A DNA stretch of 64,000 nt from Crossiella sp. S99.2 (GTDB lineage: Bacteria > Actinomycetota > Actinomycetes > Mycobacteriales > Pseudonocardiaceae), in the NCBI RefSeq assembly GCF_023094165.1, contig NZ_JALMDK010000008.1:186001-250000 (forward strand), in the 5' to 3' direction. The stretch's first letter is position 1. Every line of letters starts with the position of its first letter. The notes under the pieces are model-generated. The model was given only the letters and a program-made list of their open reading frames with translations. It was not told where the DNA came from and searched no databases. This document shows positions 43,456 through 51,878 of the stretch, piece after piece. Both the position numbers and the translations under genes were made by a program.

Positions 43456-45090
43456 TCAGTTTTCCGGGTAGAGCGCGTCCAGCTCGGCCGCGTAGCGGGC
43501 CGCCACCACCGCCCGCCGCAGCTTCAACGTCGGCGTCAGCTCCCCGGTCTCCACGCTGAAATCCCGCGCCAGCAAGGCGAATCGGCGGATCCGCTCCGGC
43601 GGCGCGTACGCCTCGTTGGCCGCGGCCACCACCTCCTCGATCAGCGCGCGCACCCTCGGGTGCCCGGCCAGTTCCGCGGGCTCGACGCTGATTCCCAGTT
43701 CCCGGGCCAGGTTCGGCAGTTCGTCCGGGTCCAGGGTGATCAGGGCGACCGGATACGGGCGGCGGTCGCCGTGCATGACCGCCTGGGAGATCCAGCGGCA
43801 GCCGCGCAGGTCGTTCTCCAGGTTGGCCGGGGTGAGGTTCTTGCCGCCGGCGGTGATGATGATGTCCTTCTTGCGTCCGGTGATCCGCAGGAACCCGTCC
43901 TCGTCCAGGGCGCCCAGATCACCGGTGTGCAGCCAGCCGTCGATCACGGTGGCCGAGGTGGCGTCCGGGTTGTTGTGGTAGCCGGGGAAGACGTTCTCGC
44001 CGCGCGCCAGCACCTCGCCGTCGGCGGCGATGCGCACCTCGATACCGGGGAAGGGTTTGCCCACGGTGCCGAACTTCCAGGCGTCCGGGTGGTTGCCGCT
44101 GATCAACGCGGTGGACTCGGTCATCCCATACGCCTCATACACCGGGATCCCGCAGCCGGCGAAGAACTCCAGCACGGCGGGCGCGATCGGCGCGGCCCCG
44201 GTTAGCGCCTCCCGCAACCGCCCGCCAAAAGCGTTGCGCACCATCTCCGGGACCTGCTCCGCCGGTAGCCCCAGGGCTTGCACGGTGGTGTGCACCTTCT
44301 CGAACAGCCGGGGCACCGACGGCAGAATCGTCGGGCGCAACGCAGCCAGGTCGGGCAGCAACTGCCGGATGTCGCCGCGGTAGAAGCCCAGTGTGGCCCC
44401 GTGCGCCAGGGTCAGGAACTGCACGATGCGGGCGAACATGTGCGCCTGCGGCAGGTACAGGAACATCACGTCGCCGGGTCCCACCCGGACCAGCGGGCCG
44501 ATCGCGTTCAGCGCGGCGTGCCAGTTCCGCTCGGTCAGCAGGCAGCCCTTGGGCGGGCCGGTGGTGCCGGAGGTGTAGATGATCGTGTTGAGGTCCGGGG
44601 AGGGCGGAGCCGCGCGCACCCCGCGAGCACGCAGTTCCGCCAGCGAGACCGCCCCAGGCACCTCGGTGAAGCTCACGATGTGCTGCAGCTCCGGGAGTTC
44701 CGGCCGCAACCCGGTCACCCGGTCCACCTGCGCCGCGTTGCCGCAGAAGACCAGTTTCGCCCCGGAATCACCCAGCACCCAGGCGCATTCCGGTGCCGAG
44801 TTGGTGGGGTAGACCGGCACCACAACCGCGCCGACCGCGGCGATGGCCAGGTCGGCCACCGTCCACTCCGGACCGGTCTCGGCCAGCACCGCGACCCGGT
44901 CGCCGGGGCCGATGCCGATGCCGGTGAGGCCGTCGGCGGTGGCGCGGACCGCTCCCGCGAGTCCGGCGTAGGACAGGTCCTGCCAGTCGCCGTCCCGGTG
45001 GAACCGCAGTGCGGGCGCGTCACCGTAGACCTCGCCCGCCCAGGCGGCCAGGTCGGCGATCGCGGGATAGGTCCGCGTCACGTCAGCCAT
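43456..45090 (-). CDS. Long-chain acyl-CoA ligase (FadD15-like)
   Basis: The product is a 544-residue AMP-forming ligase of the FAA1/FadD15 subgroup: YTSGTTGPPKGC (about 170), LPQAHMFAR, VYEAYGMTES, GWLHTGDLGALDEDGFL, GRKKDIIITAGGKNL and the C-terminal TGELTPTLKLRR. It activates long-chain fatty acids with CoA. The ATG at 45090 has GTGAGGGG just upstream. It lies eight bases downstream of the secreted lipase, so the two may work together in lipid use: lipase releases fatty acids and the ligase activates them. Confidence 0.88.
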   Translation of the reverse strand: MADVTRTYPAIADLAAWAGEVYGDAPALRFHRDGDWQDLSYAGLAGAVRATADGLTGIGIGPGDRVAVLAETGPEWTVADLAIAAVGAVVVPVYPTNSAPECAWVLGDSGAKLVFCGNAAQVDRVTGLRPELPELQHIVSFTEVPGAVSLAELRARGVRAAPPSPDLNTIIYTSGTTGPPKGCLLTERNWHAALNAIGPLVRVGPGDVMFLYLPQAHMFARIVQFLTLAHGATLGFYRGDIRQLLPDLAALRPTILPSVPRLFEKVHTTVQALGLPAEQVPEMVRNAFGGRLREALTGAAPIAPAVLEFFAGCGIPVYEAYGMTESTALISGNHPDAWKFGTVGKPFPGIEVRIAADGEVLARGENVFPGYHNNPDATSATVIDGWLHTGDLGALDEDGFLRITGRKKDIIITAGGKNLTPANLENDLRGCRWISQAVMHGDRRPYPVALITLDPDELPNLARELGISVEPAELAGHPRVRALIEEVVAAANEAYAPPERIRRFALLARDFSVETGELTPTLKLRRAVVAARYAAELDALYPEN

Positions 45091-45098
45091 CCCCTCAC

Positions 45099-46319
45099 TC
45101 AGCAGTTGCTCGGCGCCGGACGGTTGCCGAACCGGTCGGCCAGCCAGTGCACCGCACCGGGCGCACCGGTGATCGCCAGGCTGATGTGCTCGCTCAGCAG
45201 GCTTTCCCGCAGCTGCACCGGCACCCCGCGCGAGCACCAGCCGCGGACCAGCTGCCGGGCGTCGTTGATCGGCATGAACTCGTCGTTGACCGATTGGTAG
45301 ACATAGGCCGGAATCGCCGGGGTGCCGGTGCCCAGTCTGTTGTGCGCCAGCACCTGCTGGAACTGCGGCAGCTGGATCGGATCGGGCACCTCGGTGAACT
45401 CGCTGATCCGGTGGAAGGCGTACGGCGGCGTCCACTGCGCGTGGCACTGATTCCGCACCTCGGCGAAAGCCTTGCGGCCCTTGGCGTTGAGCACCTTTTC
45501 CAGCTGCATCTCCGGATGCGCGGTGTCCAGTCCGATCGCGGCGGCCAGGAAGAAGCCGAAGAACGGGCCGCCGTCGATCTTGTAGCCGACGTTGCCGATG
45601 TCCCTGGGCACCCCGCCCGCGGCCACCCCACGCACGTTCAGCTCCGGCGCGTACCCCGGTTGCAGCTCGGCCGCCCAGGAGGAGGCGAGTCCACCTTCGG
45701 AGTAACCCCAGATGCCGACCGGGCCCTTCGGATCCAGTCCGGCCTCGGGAAGTCGTTGCGCGGCACGGATTCCGTCCAGCACCGCGTGCCCGGTGGGGCG
45801 GCCCGCGGTGTAGGTGTGCGGGCCGGTGGTGGCCGAGCCTTCGTAGTCGCTGACCACGACCGCCCAGCCCTTGGCCAGGGCCAGGGTCATCAGCGCCAGC
45901 TCGTACTCGATCCCGGCGCGGAACCAGAACGAGGGCGCGCAGTTCGAGGACAGGCCGTGGGTGCCGATGTTGTAGGCGACCAGGGGACGCGGGCCGTTGG
46001 TCCAGGGCGTGTGCGGCACCAGCACGGTGGCGACCACCGCGTTGGGCGCGCCCTGGTTGTTGGTGGAGCGGTGCAGCACCTGCCAGGCACGCACCGGGAA
46101 CGGCAGCACCAATGCCTTGGCCACGATCGGCCGGGAACGCAGGATATCGCCGGCGGCCACCGGCGGCAGCGGGGCAGGGGGACGGTAGAAGGGATCGGCC
46201 GAGGGCAGTGGCACCCCGGCCGTTTCGGCACTCGCAGGGGTCGTGACCAGCGTGGACAGGGTCAGAACGGCGGTGAGCAGGCTGGTCAGTAGCGCACGAC
46301 GACGGGAACTACTCGACAT
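45099..46319 (-). CDS. Secreted lipase of the LIP (alpha/beta-hydrolase) family
   Basis: The product has 406 residues. A signal peptide (SSSSRRRALLTSLL, cleavage near ASA-E31) is followed by an alpha/beta-hydrolase with nucleophile motif GYSEGG near residue 200 and the acid/histidine region QSVNDEFMP and SEHISLA near the end. The layout matches the secretory lipase (LIP) family known from fungi and actinobacteria. It is followed at once by the acyl-CoA ligase gene on the same strand. Confidence 0.87.
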   Translation of the reverse strand: MSSSSRRRALLTSLLTAVLTLSTLVTTPASAETAGVPLPSADPFYRPPAPLPPVAAGDILRSRPIVAKALVLPFPVRAWQVLHRSTNNQGAPNAVVATVLVPHTPWTNGPRPLVAYNIGTHGLSSNCAPSFWFRAGIEYELALMTLALAKGWAVVVSDYEGSATTGPHTYTAGRPTGHAVLDGIRAAQRLPEAGLDPKGPVGIWGYSEGGLASSWAAELQPGYAPELNVRGVAAGGVPRDIGNVGYKIDGGPFFGFFLAAAIGLDTAHPEMQLEKVLNAKGRKAFAEVRNQCHAQWTPPYAFHRISEFTEVPDPIQLPQFQQVLAHNRLGTGTPAIPAYVYQSVNDEFMPINDARQLVRGWCSRGVPVQLRESLLSEHISLAITGAPGAVHWLADRFGNRPAPSNC

Positions 46320-46401
46320 GTTCGCCCCTTTTCTCCGGGCGTCTGATAAGGGCTGTTGCCAGATGAACGGACCGTACCTACTCGCGCGTTAACTGACAAG
46401 A

Positions 46402-46429
46402 CCCCTTACCGGATTGCTCCGGCAAGGGG
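46402..46429. terminator. Hairpin downstream of the TetR gene
   Basis: CCCCTTACCGGA pairs with TCCGGCAAGGGG (one A/C mismatch) around a TTGC loop, between the TetR stop at 46516 and the lipase start at 46319. Confidence 0.7.
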
Positions 46430-46515
46430 CCTGCGGGCGATTGTGAGATAGCCGTGTCCCAAGTGTGGGTCAGCTGGAAACGAAGTCCATTGTGGACTGT
46501 CGAGTGTGGACTGGA

Positions 46516-47112
46516 TCAGTCCTTGGCGAGCAGGCTGGTGAGCTGGCGGTGCAGCACCGCGCGCAGCCGCTCCGGCGGCATCAGGTCGGGGGCGGTCACC
46601 GCGTGCAGCACCATGCCGTCCATCAGCACGTGCAGCCGGTCCGCCTCCAGCCTCAGGTCCAGGCCCTCGGCCAGCATCCCGTTCGCCGCCAGCTCGTCCA
46701 GCAGGCGGCGGCAGGTCCGGGACAGGTGCTCGTGACCGCCGCGGTTGATCCGCCGCGCCTCGTCGTCGACCAGGGTGCGGGACAGGAAGGCCACCCACAC
46801 CTCGGCCACCGCGCGCAGCTCGGACTCCATGGGCAGCATGCGTTCCAGGGCTTCCTGGGCCGCGTCCCTCGGGTCCGGCGGCAGTGTGCTCCTGGTGGGC
46901 GCCCGGCGCAGCACCTCGGAGATCATCCGCATCGCGAAGGCGAGCAGGTCGGACTGGGTGGTGAAGTAGTACTGCACCGAACTCGGCGACCAGCCTGCCT
47001 CGCGGGCCACGCTGCGCACCGAGGCGCCGTCGATGCCCTGCTGCCGGATCACCTGCCAGAGCGCCCGGCCCAGCTCGCGGCGCCGCTGTTCGTGATCGAC
47101 GACCTTGGGCAC
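46516..47112 (-). CDS. TetR/BetI-type regulator
   Basis: The product has 198 residues with the HTH ALWQVIRQQGIDGASVRSVAREAGWSPSSVQYYF in outline (about 18-52) and a BetI-like C-terminal domain (about 80-190). It starts PKVVDHEQRRREL. It lies upstream of the lipase/ligase genes on the same strand, with a hairpin between, and diverges from the GH43-like gene. Either could be its target. The control region 47113-47475 holds ATCAGTG twice (47148-47154 and 47161-47167) but no clear palindrome. Confidence 0.87.
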   Translation of the reverse strand: MPKVVDHEQRRRELGRALWQVIRQQGIDGASVRSVAREAGWSPSSVQYYFTTQSDLLAFAMRMISEVLRRAPTRSTLPPDPRDAAQEALERMLPMESELRAVAEVWVAFLSRTLVDDEARRINRGGHEHLSRTCRRLLDELAANGMLAEGLDLRLEADRLHVLMDGMVLHAVTAPDLMPPERLRAVLHRQLTSLLAKD

Positions 47113-47475
47113 CGGACAACTCCTTCCTGTGGCTACCGAACGAATACATCAGTGTCCGGTATCAGTGCGAGCGTACTGAATAAACTGTATGAAATGACTC
47201 CAAACGGGCCAAGTCGCACCCGCCTTGTTCTGCCGGTTTGGCTCCGGACGCCTACTGCCGGGGGCCAGCCGCCGCGCCGCCTTTCGTCGGGTCGTGATCA
47301 AGAAGTTGTCGTGGCGAGTAGGGAGATCGGACCTCTATGACTTACCGTGTCGATCAGGCAGTCGACGTAAGGGGTTGTGCGGCAAGCGATAGGCACCGGA
47401 TGGCCGCTTCAACCCCGCCGTTTGGCTACCTACCATGGTCCGACACGCGGCATGCTCGACCAAAGGGGGTCGGCG
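47113..47475. other. 363-base divergent control region without a gene
   Basis: The region separates the TetR-type and GH43-type starts. An AT-richer stretch (47150-47200, TGAATAAACTGTATGAAATG) is a likely promoter area. Direct repeats ATCAGTG at 47148 and 47161 are a weak operator candidate. I see no credible reading frame in it. Confidence 0.5.
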
Positions 47476-48963
47476 ATGTGGTCTCGCCCTGCGCGCTGGG
47501 TCGCGTTCCTGGGGATCATCGGGCTCGCCTTCGGGCTGATCGCCGAGCCGATAGCCACCGCCCAGAGCGGTCAGGCCCCGACGTACACCTCCTTGCGGGC
47601 CTTCAACATTCCCAACGGGTACGTCCGCCACGGCGGCGGCTGGGCCCGGCTGGACGACATCTACCCGCACAGCCCTGAGTGGGCGCGGGCGGACGCGACC
47701 TGGGCCGTTGTCCCTGGTCTGGCCGGCAACTGCGTGTCGCTGGAGTCGCGCAACTTCAAGCGGCACTACCTGCGGCACCAGAACGGCAGGCTGCGCCTGG
47801 ACGGCTTCCAGGACAGCCGCGGTTTCCGTGAGGACGCCACGTTCTGCCAGGTGTCCGGGCTGGCCGACCCCAACGCGGTGTCCCTGCGGTCCTTCCAGTT
47901 CGGCAACGCCTTCCTGCGGCACGCCGGCGGGCAGGTCTACCTGGCGGACAACGACAACAGTCCGCTGTTCCGGGCCGACGCGACCTTCCGGACCAGCTCG
48001 CCGCTGATCTCCGGGGTGTTCTACAACTCGCTGCTGGACCGCGGCGCCGACCCGACCATGGTGCGGCACAACAACGTCTACTACCTGCTGCAGGGCGACC
48101 AGTACAACGGCAACGACCTGGTGATCCGCAAGTCCGGCTCGGTGGAGGGCCTGCGCGACGCGCCGCCGATCGTGCTGTGGCGGCATCCGCAGTGCCCGGC
48201 CATCGCCTGCACCGAGGTGTGGGCGCCGGAACTGCAACGGATCCGCAACCAGTGGTGGATTTTCTTCACCGGCGCCTCGGACAACGGCAACGGCCGAAGT
48301 CATCGGATGTTCGCGCTGCGTGGCCGTACCGACGATCCTTCGGGCCCGTACGACTATCTGGGTGAACAGCGGCTGCCGGACGGGCAGTGGGCCATTGACG
48401 GCGTGTGGTTCGAAAAGGACGGTCAGGGCTACTACGCCTGGTCCGGCTGGGATCGGGACTACGGCAACGCCAACGAGGTCCAGCACCTGTACGTGGCCAG
48501 GATGCACGATCCGATGACCCCGGCCGGTCCCCGGGTCAAGATCTCCTCGCCGACCCAGCGCTGGGAGACCCGGCCCAACCACGCGAACGTGCTGCTCAAC
48601 GAAGGCCCGCAGCCGATCATCGGTCCGCAGAACCAGCTGTTCATGACCTTCTCGGCGAACGCGAGCTGGACCGACGACTACTGCATCGGCCTGCTCACCC
48701 TCAACGGCTCGCCCACCGAGCCGACCGCCTGGTCCAAGTCCGGCGACTGCGTCTTCCACGGCCAGGACAGCACCATCGCCCCTGGCCACAATGGATTCAT
48801 CCAGGTCAACGGCCGCTGGTGGATCACCTACCACGCCCGGCAGTACCCGGGCACGGGCTGGATGGGCCGCAGTGTCCGGTTGCAACCGCTGTCCTTCAAC
48901 GGCGCCGGCCAGCCGATCTTCGGCACCGCGGTCAGCGCGCACCAGCCGGTGCCGCTGCCGTGA
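47476..48963 (+). CDS. Secreted GH43-like glycosidase with AbfB (CBM42-like) domain
   Basis: The product has 495 residues from the ATG at 47476 with AAAGGGGG upstream. The signal peptide (WSRPARWVAFL, to about 31) is followed by an AbfB-like beta-trefoil (about 38-165, with YVRHGGGWARLD, YLRHQNGRLRL and FLRHAGGQVYL repeats). The five-bladed GH43-like domain (about 175-495) begins with GVFYNSLLDRGADPTMVRHN, with WAPELQRI and an APGHNGF segment further on. Members cut arabinofuranosides or arabinans. The stop overlaps the next gene start (GTGA). Confidence 0.85.
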   Translation: MWSRPARWVAFLGIIGLAFGLIAEPIATAQSGQAPTYTSLRAFNIPNGYVRHGGGWARLDDIYPHSPEWARADATWAVVPGLAGNCVSLESRNFKRHYLRHQNGRLRLDGFQDSRGFREDATFCQVSGLADPNAVSLRSFQFGNAFLRHAGGQVYLADNDNSPLFRADATFRTSSPLISGVFYNSLLDRGADPTMVRHNNVYYLLQGDQYNGNDLVIRKSGSVEGLRDAPPIVLWRHPQCPAIACTEVWAPELQRIRNQWWIFFTGASDNGNGRSHRMFALRGRTDDPSGPYDYLGEQRLPDGQWAIDGVWFEKDGQGYYAWSGWDRDYGNANEVQHLYVARMHDPMTPAGPRVKISSPTQRWETRPNHANVLLNEGPQPIIGPQNQLFMTFSANASWTDDYCIGLLTLNGSPTEPTAWSKSGDCVFHGQDSTIAPGHNGFIQVNGRWWITYHARQYPGTGWMGRSVRLQPLSFNGAGQPIFGTAVSAHQPVPLP

Positions 48964-50027
48964 GGCCGCTGCTGGACCACACCGTGTCCGTGCACTACGG
49001 ACAGATGTACCTGCTGAACCGGGACAGCCCGTTCGACGGCGACCTGAGCGCGAGCTTCCGGGGCCAGTCGAACGGGCTGCTCGGCGCGGCCCGTCCCGAG
49101 CTGTTGTTCCTGATCACCGGCAGGCACACCGGCGAGGTGGGCCTGACCATCGAGCTGCACGAGCAGGAGCCCCCGCTCGGCGAGGACTGGCCGGATGTGG
49201 TCGAAGCGTCGTGTCAGCTGACCGGCGATGATCCCGTGCTCAGCGAGTGGGGCGAACGCTGGTACGCCCTCGATCTGCCGCCGGGGGAGTACCGGATCCG
49301 CTACTGCGCCCAGGGCATGGACGCCGCCAACGACGCGATTACCGAGGACGGCGTCGTGGACCGCTACCTGCTCCAGCTCTGGCCCGCCGAGCCCGCCCCC
49401 GACGCGGTGCGCCGCCAGACCAGCAAGAACGCCGCCTACTGGCATGCCGAGGCCCGCAAACTCCCGCCGCCGCCCACCCCGGCCGAACTCGCCGCCGAGG
49501 AAGCCCGCCGTAGCGCGGAGGAGCAGGTGCGGGCGGCGCTGCGGCAACGCCAGGAGGACATCCGCCGCTGGGGTGGCGAGCCGCCCAGTCCCGCGTTGCG
49601 GCACCTCAAGGGCAACGCCCGCAAGGTGATCCGCGAGCACCGGGAGGTGGCCGAGGCCCTCGCCGCGGCCGCGCCGGCCGCTCAGCGTGACCTGGCCGCC
49701 GGACTGGCCCGCCAGGCCTGTGCCGCCGCCGGGCTGACCACGCTGGACTGGATCACCGGCGCGCTGGCCGCGGTGGACCGCGGCGAGGAGCCGTTCACCG
49801 ACTGGCGGGTGGCGGGGGAGCGGCTGCTCGCCGATCCCGGCGTGCCCAGCACCGTGGCCTTCCCCGGCGGCCTCCGGCAGCAGACCGCCGCCTTCGCCAC
49901 CCTGCGCCTGGCCGTGCTGCCGGACCCCCTGGCCGCGGCCCTGGAGACGCTCTCGGCCACGCTGAGCACGGTCGGTCCCGAGCACCGGGACGGCCTGCTC
50001 GCCCAGGTCCGGCACACCCTGTCCTGA
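48960..50027 (+). CDS. Conserved protein of unknown function
   Basis: The product has 355 residues from a GTG at 48960 overlapping the GH43 stop. An N-terminal half (about 1-130) is beta-rich with VSVHYGQMYLLN and a RWYALDLPPGEYRIRYCAQG segment, similar in style to competence-type DUF domains. A central charged helical stretch (about 150-235, LAAEEARRSAEEQV) follows, then an Ala/Leu-rich helical C-terminus. No signal peptide or membrane helix is seen. I do not recognise the family. Its overlap with an exported glycosidase gene suggests co-transcription but no shared role is evident. Confidence 0.7.
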   Translation: MRPLLDHTVSVHYGQMYLLNRDSPFDGDLSASFRGQSNGLLGAARPELLFLITGRHTGEVGLTIELHEQEPPLGEDWPDVVEASCQLTGDDPVLSEWGERWYALDLPPGEYRIRYCAQGMDAANDAITEDGVVDRYLLQLWPAEPAPDAVRRQTSKNAAYWHAEARKLPPPPTPAELAAEEARRSAEEQVRAALRQRQEDIRRWGGEPPSPALRHLKGNARKVIREHREVAEALAAAAPAAQRDLAAGLARQACAAAGLTTLDWITGALAAVDRGEEPFTDWRVAGERLLADPGVPSTVAFPGGLRQQTAAFATLRLAVLPDPLAAALETLSATLSTVGPEHRDGLLAQVRHTLS

Positions 50028-50147
50028 CGCCCGCGTCAACCCCGTTCCGCTGGATTTCACCTGACGGGGTGCAAGCCTTGGACCTGCGACGACGTGACTG
50101 GCAGCCCAGCGAAAGCCGCCCCGGTGGCGTGGCCTATGTTTCTGCCC

Positions 50148-50453
50148 ATGAGCACCGAGACCGCGCCGCGGTACATCCGGCTGAACGTCGAGCTGATCGT
50201 GGAGCTCACCGATGAGGGTGAGCTGAAGGCCGCTGCGCTGGAGCAGCTGAAGGCCGACACCGAGGTGTCGGAGGAAGCCCGCGTGGAGGCCATCGCCGCA
50301 CTGGAGGCCGACCCGGCCGACGCCCTGTCCTACTTCATCGACCCCTTCGCCGTGGTCAACGAGGCCCCCGGCATCGAGCTGGTCGAGGTCGGCTGGGACG
50401 GCGAGGTCACCGAGTACGACCCCGACGCCGAGGAAGAGGCGGACGAGGCCTGA
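50148..50453 (+). CDS. Small acidic protein of unknown function
   Basis: The product has 101 residues starting STETAPRYIRLNVELIVELTDEGEL and ending in a run of Asp/Glu. The central segment resembles short helical repeats (LEQLKADTEVSEEARVEAIAALEAD in outline). The net charge is strongly negative. TATGTT at 50135-50140 lies 7 bases before the ATG, suggesting a leaderless transcript; an in-frame ATG at 50136 overlaps this element and is less likely. Function is unknown. Confidence 0.7.
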   Translation: MSTETAPRYIRLNVELIVELTDEGELKAAALEQLKADTEVSEEARVEAIAALEADPADALSYFIDPFAVVNEAPGIELVEVGWDGEVTEYDPDAEEEADEA

Positions 50454-50495
50454 TTCGCCCTCCTGGCTGGATGTGGCACCCCTACGATGATCGGT

Positions 50496-51272
50496 ATGTC
50501 ACATCCAGCCCAGGTCCCCGCCCCTGGCAAACCCGGCGTCCTCACCGGTCTCGGCTTCCTGGGCCGCGCGGTCGGCATCGCCTTCCGCAACCCGAAACTG
50601 CTGCTCCTGGGCGCCATCCCGGCGGTGCTGACCACGCTGCTGATGCTCGGCGGCCTGATCACCCTGGCCTACTGGGCCGGTGACCTGGCCACCTGGCTGA
50701 CCCCGTTCGCCGACACCTGGTCGGACTGGCTGCGCCAGACCACCCGGTTCGTCGCCGGCCTGGCCGTGGTGCTGGGCGCCATCGCGGTCAGCGTGGTCGC
50801 CTTCACCGCCATCACCCTGGTCGTGGGCGGCCCGTTCTACGAGCACATCTCCGAAACCGTCGAGGACAGCCTGGGCGGGGTGCCGGACGCGGAGAAGGTC
50901 TCCTGGGGCCGGATGCTGTGGCTGGGCATCCGGGATTCGATCCTGCTGGTCGCGGTCAGCATCCTGATCAACCTGCCGCTGCTGTTCGCCGGGTTCATCC
51001 CGGTGGTCGGCCAGACCGTGATCCCGGTGCTGGTGGCCTGTGTGGGCGGCTGGATCCTGGCCCTGGAGTTCTCCGCGGTCCCGTTCACCCGCCGCGGCCT
51101 GACCCTCAAGCAGCGGCACCACATCCTGCGCAGGCACCGCGGCATGGTGCTGGGTCTTGGCGTGCCGGCCTATCTGCTGTGCGCCATCCCGTTCGTGTCC
51201 ATCCTGGCCATGCCGATCGTGTTCATCGCCGCCACGCTGATGGCCCGCGAGGCGCTGTCCCGCCGCCCCTGA
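50496..51272 (+). CDS. EI24/CysZ-like integral membrane protein
   Basis: The product has 258 residues and about four to five hydrophobic segments (around 25-60, 75-105, 145-180, 210-245). The ATITLVVGGPFYEHISE-like stretch (FTAITLVVGGPFYEHIS) and an LGIRDSILLVAVSILINLPL segment are typical of the EI24 domain. CysZ, the best-known bacterial member, is a sulfate channel; most actinobacterial members are uncharacterised. TACGAT (50483-50488) lies 7 bases before the ATG, pointing to a leaderless start. Confidence 0.8.
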   Translation: MSHPAQVPAPGKPGVLTGLGFLGRAVGIAFRNPKLLLLGAIPAVLTTLLMLGGLITLAYWAGDLATWLTPFADTWSDWLRQTTRFVAGLAVVLGAIAVSVVAFTAITLVVGGPFYEHISETVEDSLGGVPDAEKVSWGRMLWLGIRDSILLVAVSILINLPLLFAGFIPVVGQTVIPVLVACVGGWILALEFSAVPFTRRGLTLKQRHHILRRHRGMVLGLGVPAYLLCAIPFVSILAMPIVFIAATLMAREALSRRP

Positions 51273-51356
51273 CGAAAGTCTGGACCTGCGCTGACTAGCG
51301 GCTGCGTTCGCCTCCACCGGCTGTAGGACCCGGTCCCGGGGCCGTACGGTCTGGGC

Positions 51357-51878
51357 ATGCGCAGTGAGGACGCGGCCACCAGGGCGATCAGCCGGGTCTG
51401 GCCCGAGGTCGTGGTGGTGGCCGATTTCGCCAAGCGGCCGGATTACGCGGTCCGCGGCTACCCGCCCAAGGTCCCCGGCGCGCCGTGGCAGCTGCACCTG
51501 GTGTGGATGGTGCCCGCGGTGCTGCTGATCGCGGTCGCGGTGTCGGCCTCGATCCTGGCCCCTGGCGGCTGGGATCGCAGTGAGCGCAAGCCGAAGGTGC
51601 GTGGGACGGGGCCGGGCGCGCTGGCGGTCGGCCTGGGCGAGGCGTCCCGGACGGTGCGGCTGGGTGGGATCAACCGGGAGCCGTGGCTGGCCGCGGGCGG
51701 CAACCGGGTGACGGTGTTCGTGACTGCCAACGGCGAGGTGCGCACGCTGTGGGAGGGCCGCTACGAGTCGATGCGGGTGTACGGCTCGCGGCGGCGACCG
51801 TTGCTGCGCCTGACCTTCGCCGATTCCTCCTCGATCGAACTGCCGCTGAGCCGGGCGCAGGGCGCGCGGGCGCGTTAG
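51357..51878 (+). CDS. Single-pass membrane protein of unknown function
   Basis: The product has 173 residues with one membrane helix (about 48-70, HLVWMVPAVLLIAVAVSASIL) followed by a small beta-rich domain (VRLGGINREPW, VTVFVTANGEVRTLWEG, LLRLTFADSSSIELPL). The last segment resembles a PH-like or bPH domain strand pattern. TACGGT at 51345-51350 lies 6 bases before the ATG. Convergent with the acyl-CoA mutase gene, overlapping it by four bases. I do not recognise a family. Confidence 0.7.
   Translation: MRSEDAATRAISRVWPEVVVVADFAKRPDYAVRGYPPKVPGAPWQLHLVWMVPAVLLIAVAVSASILAPGGWDRSERKPKVRGTGPGALAVGLGEASRTVRLGGINREPWLAAGGNRVTVFVTANGEVRTLWEGRYESMRVYGSRRRPLLRLTFADSSSIELPLSRAQGARAR

Noticed and set aside
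40801..49000. A secondary-metabolite cluster or prophage in the accessory stretch
   Set aside because: No PKS, NRPS, integrase, phage structural or transposase gene is visible; the genes are ordinary enzymes and regulators.
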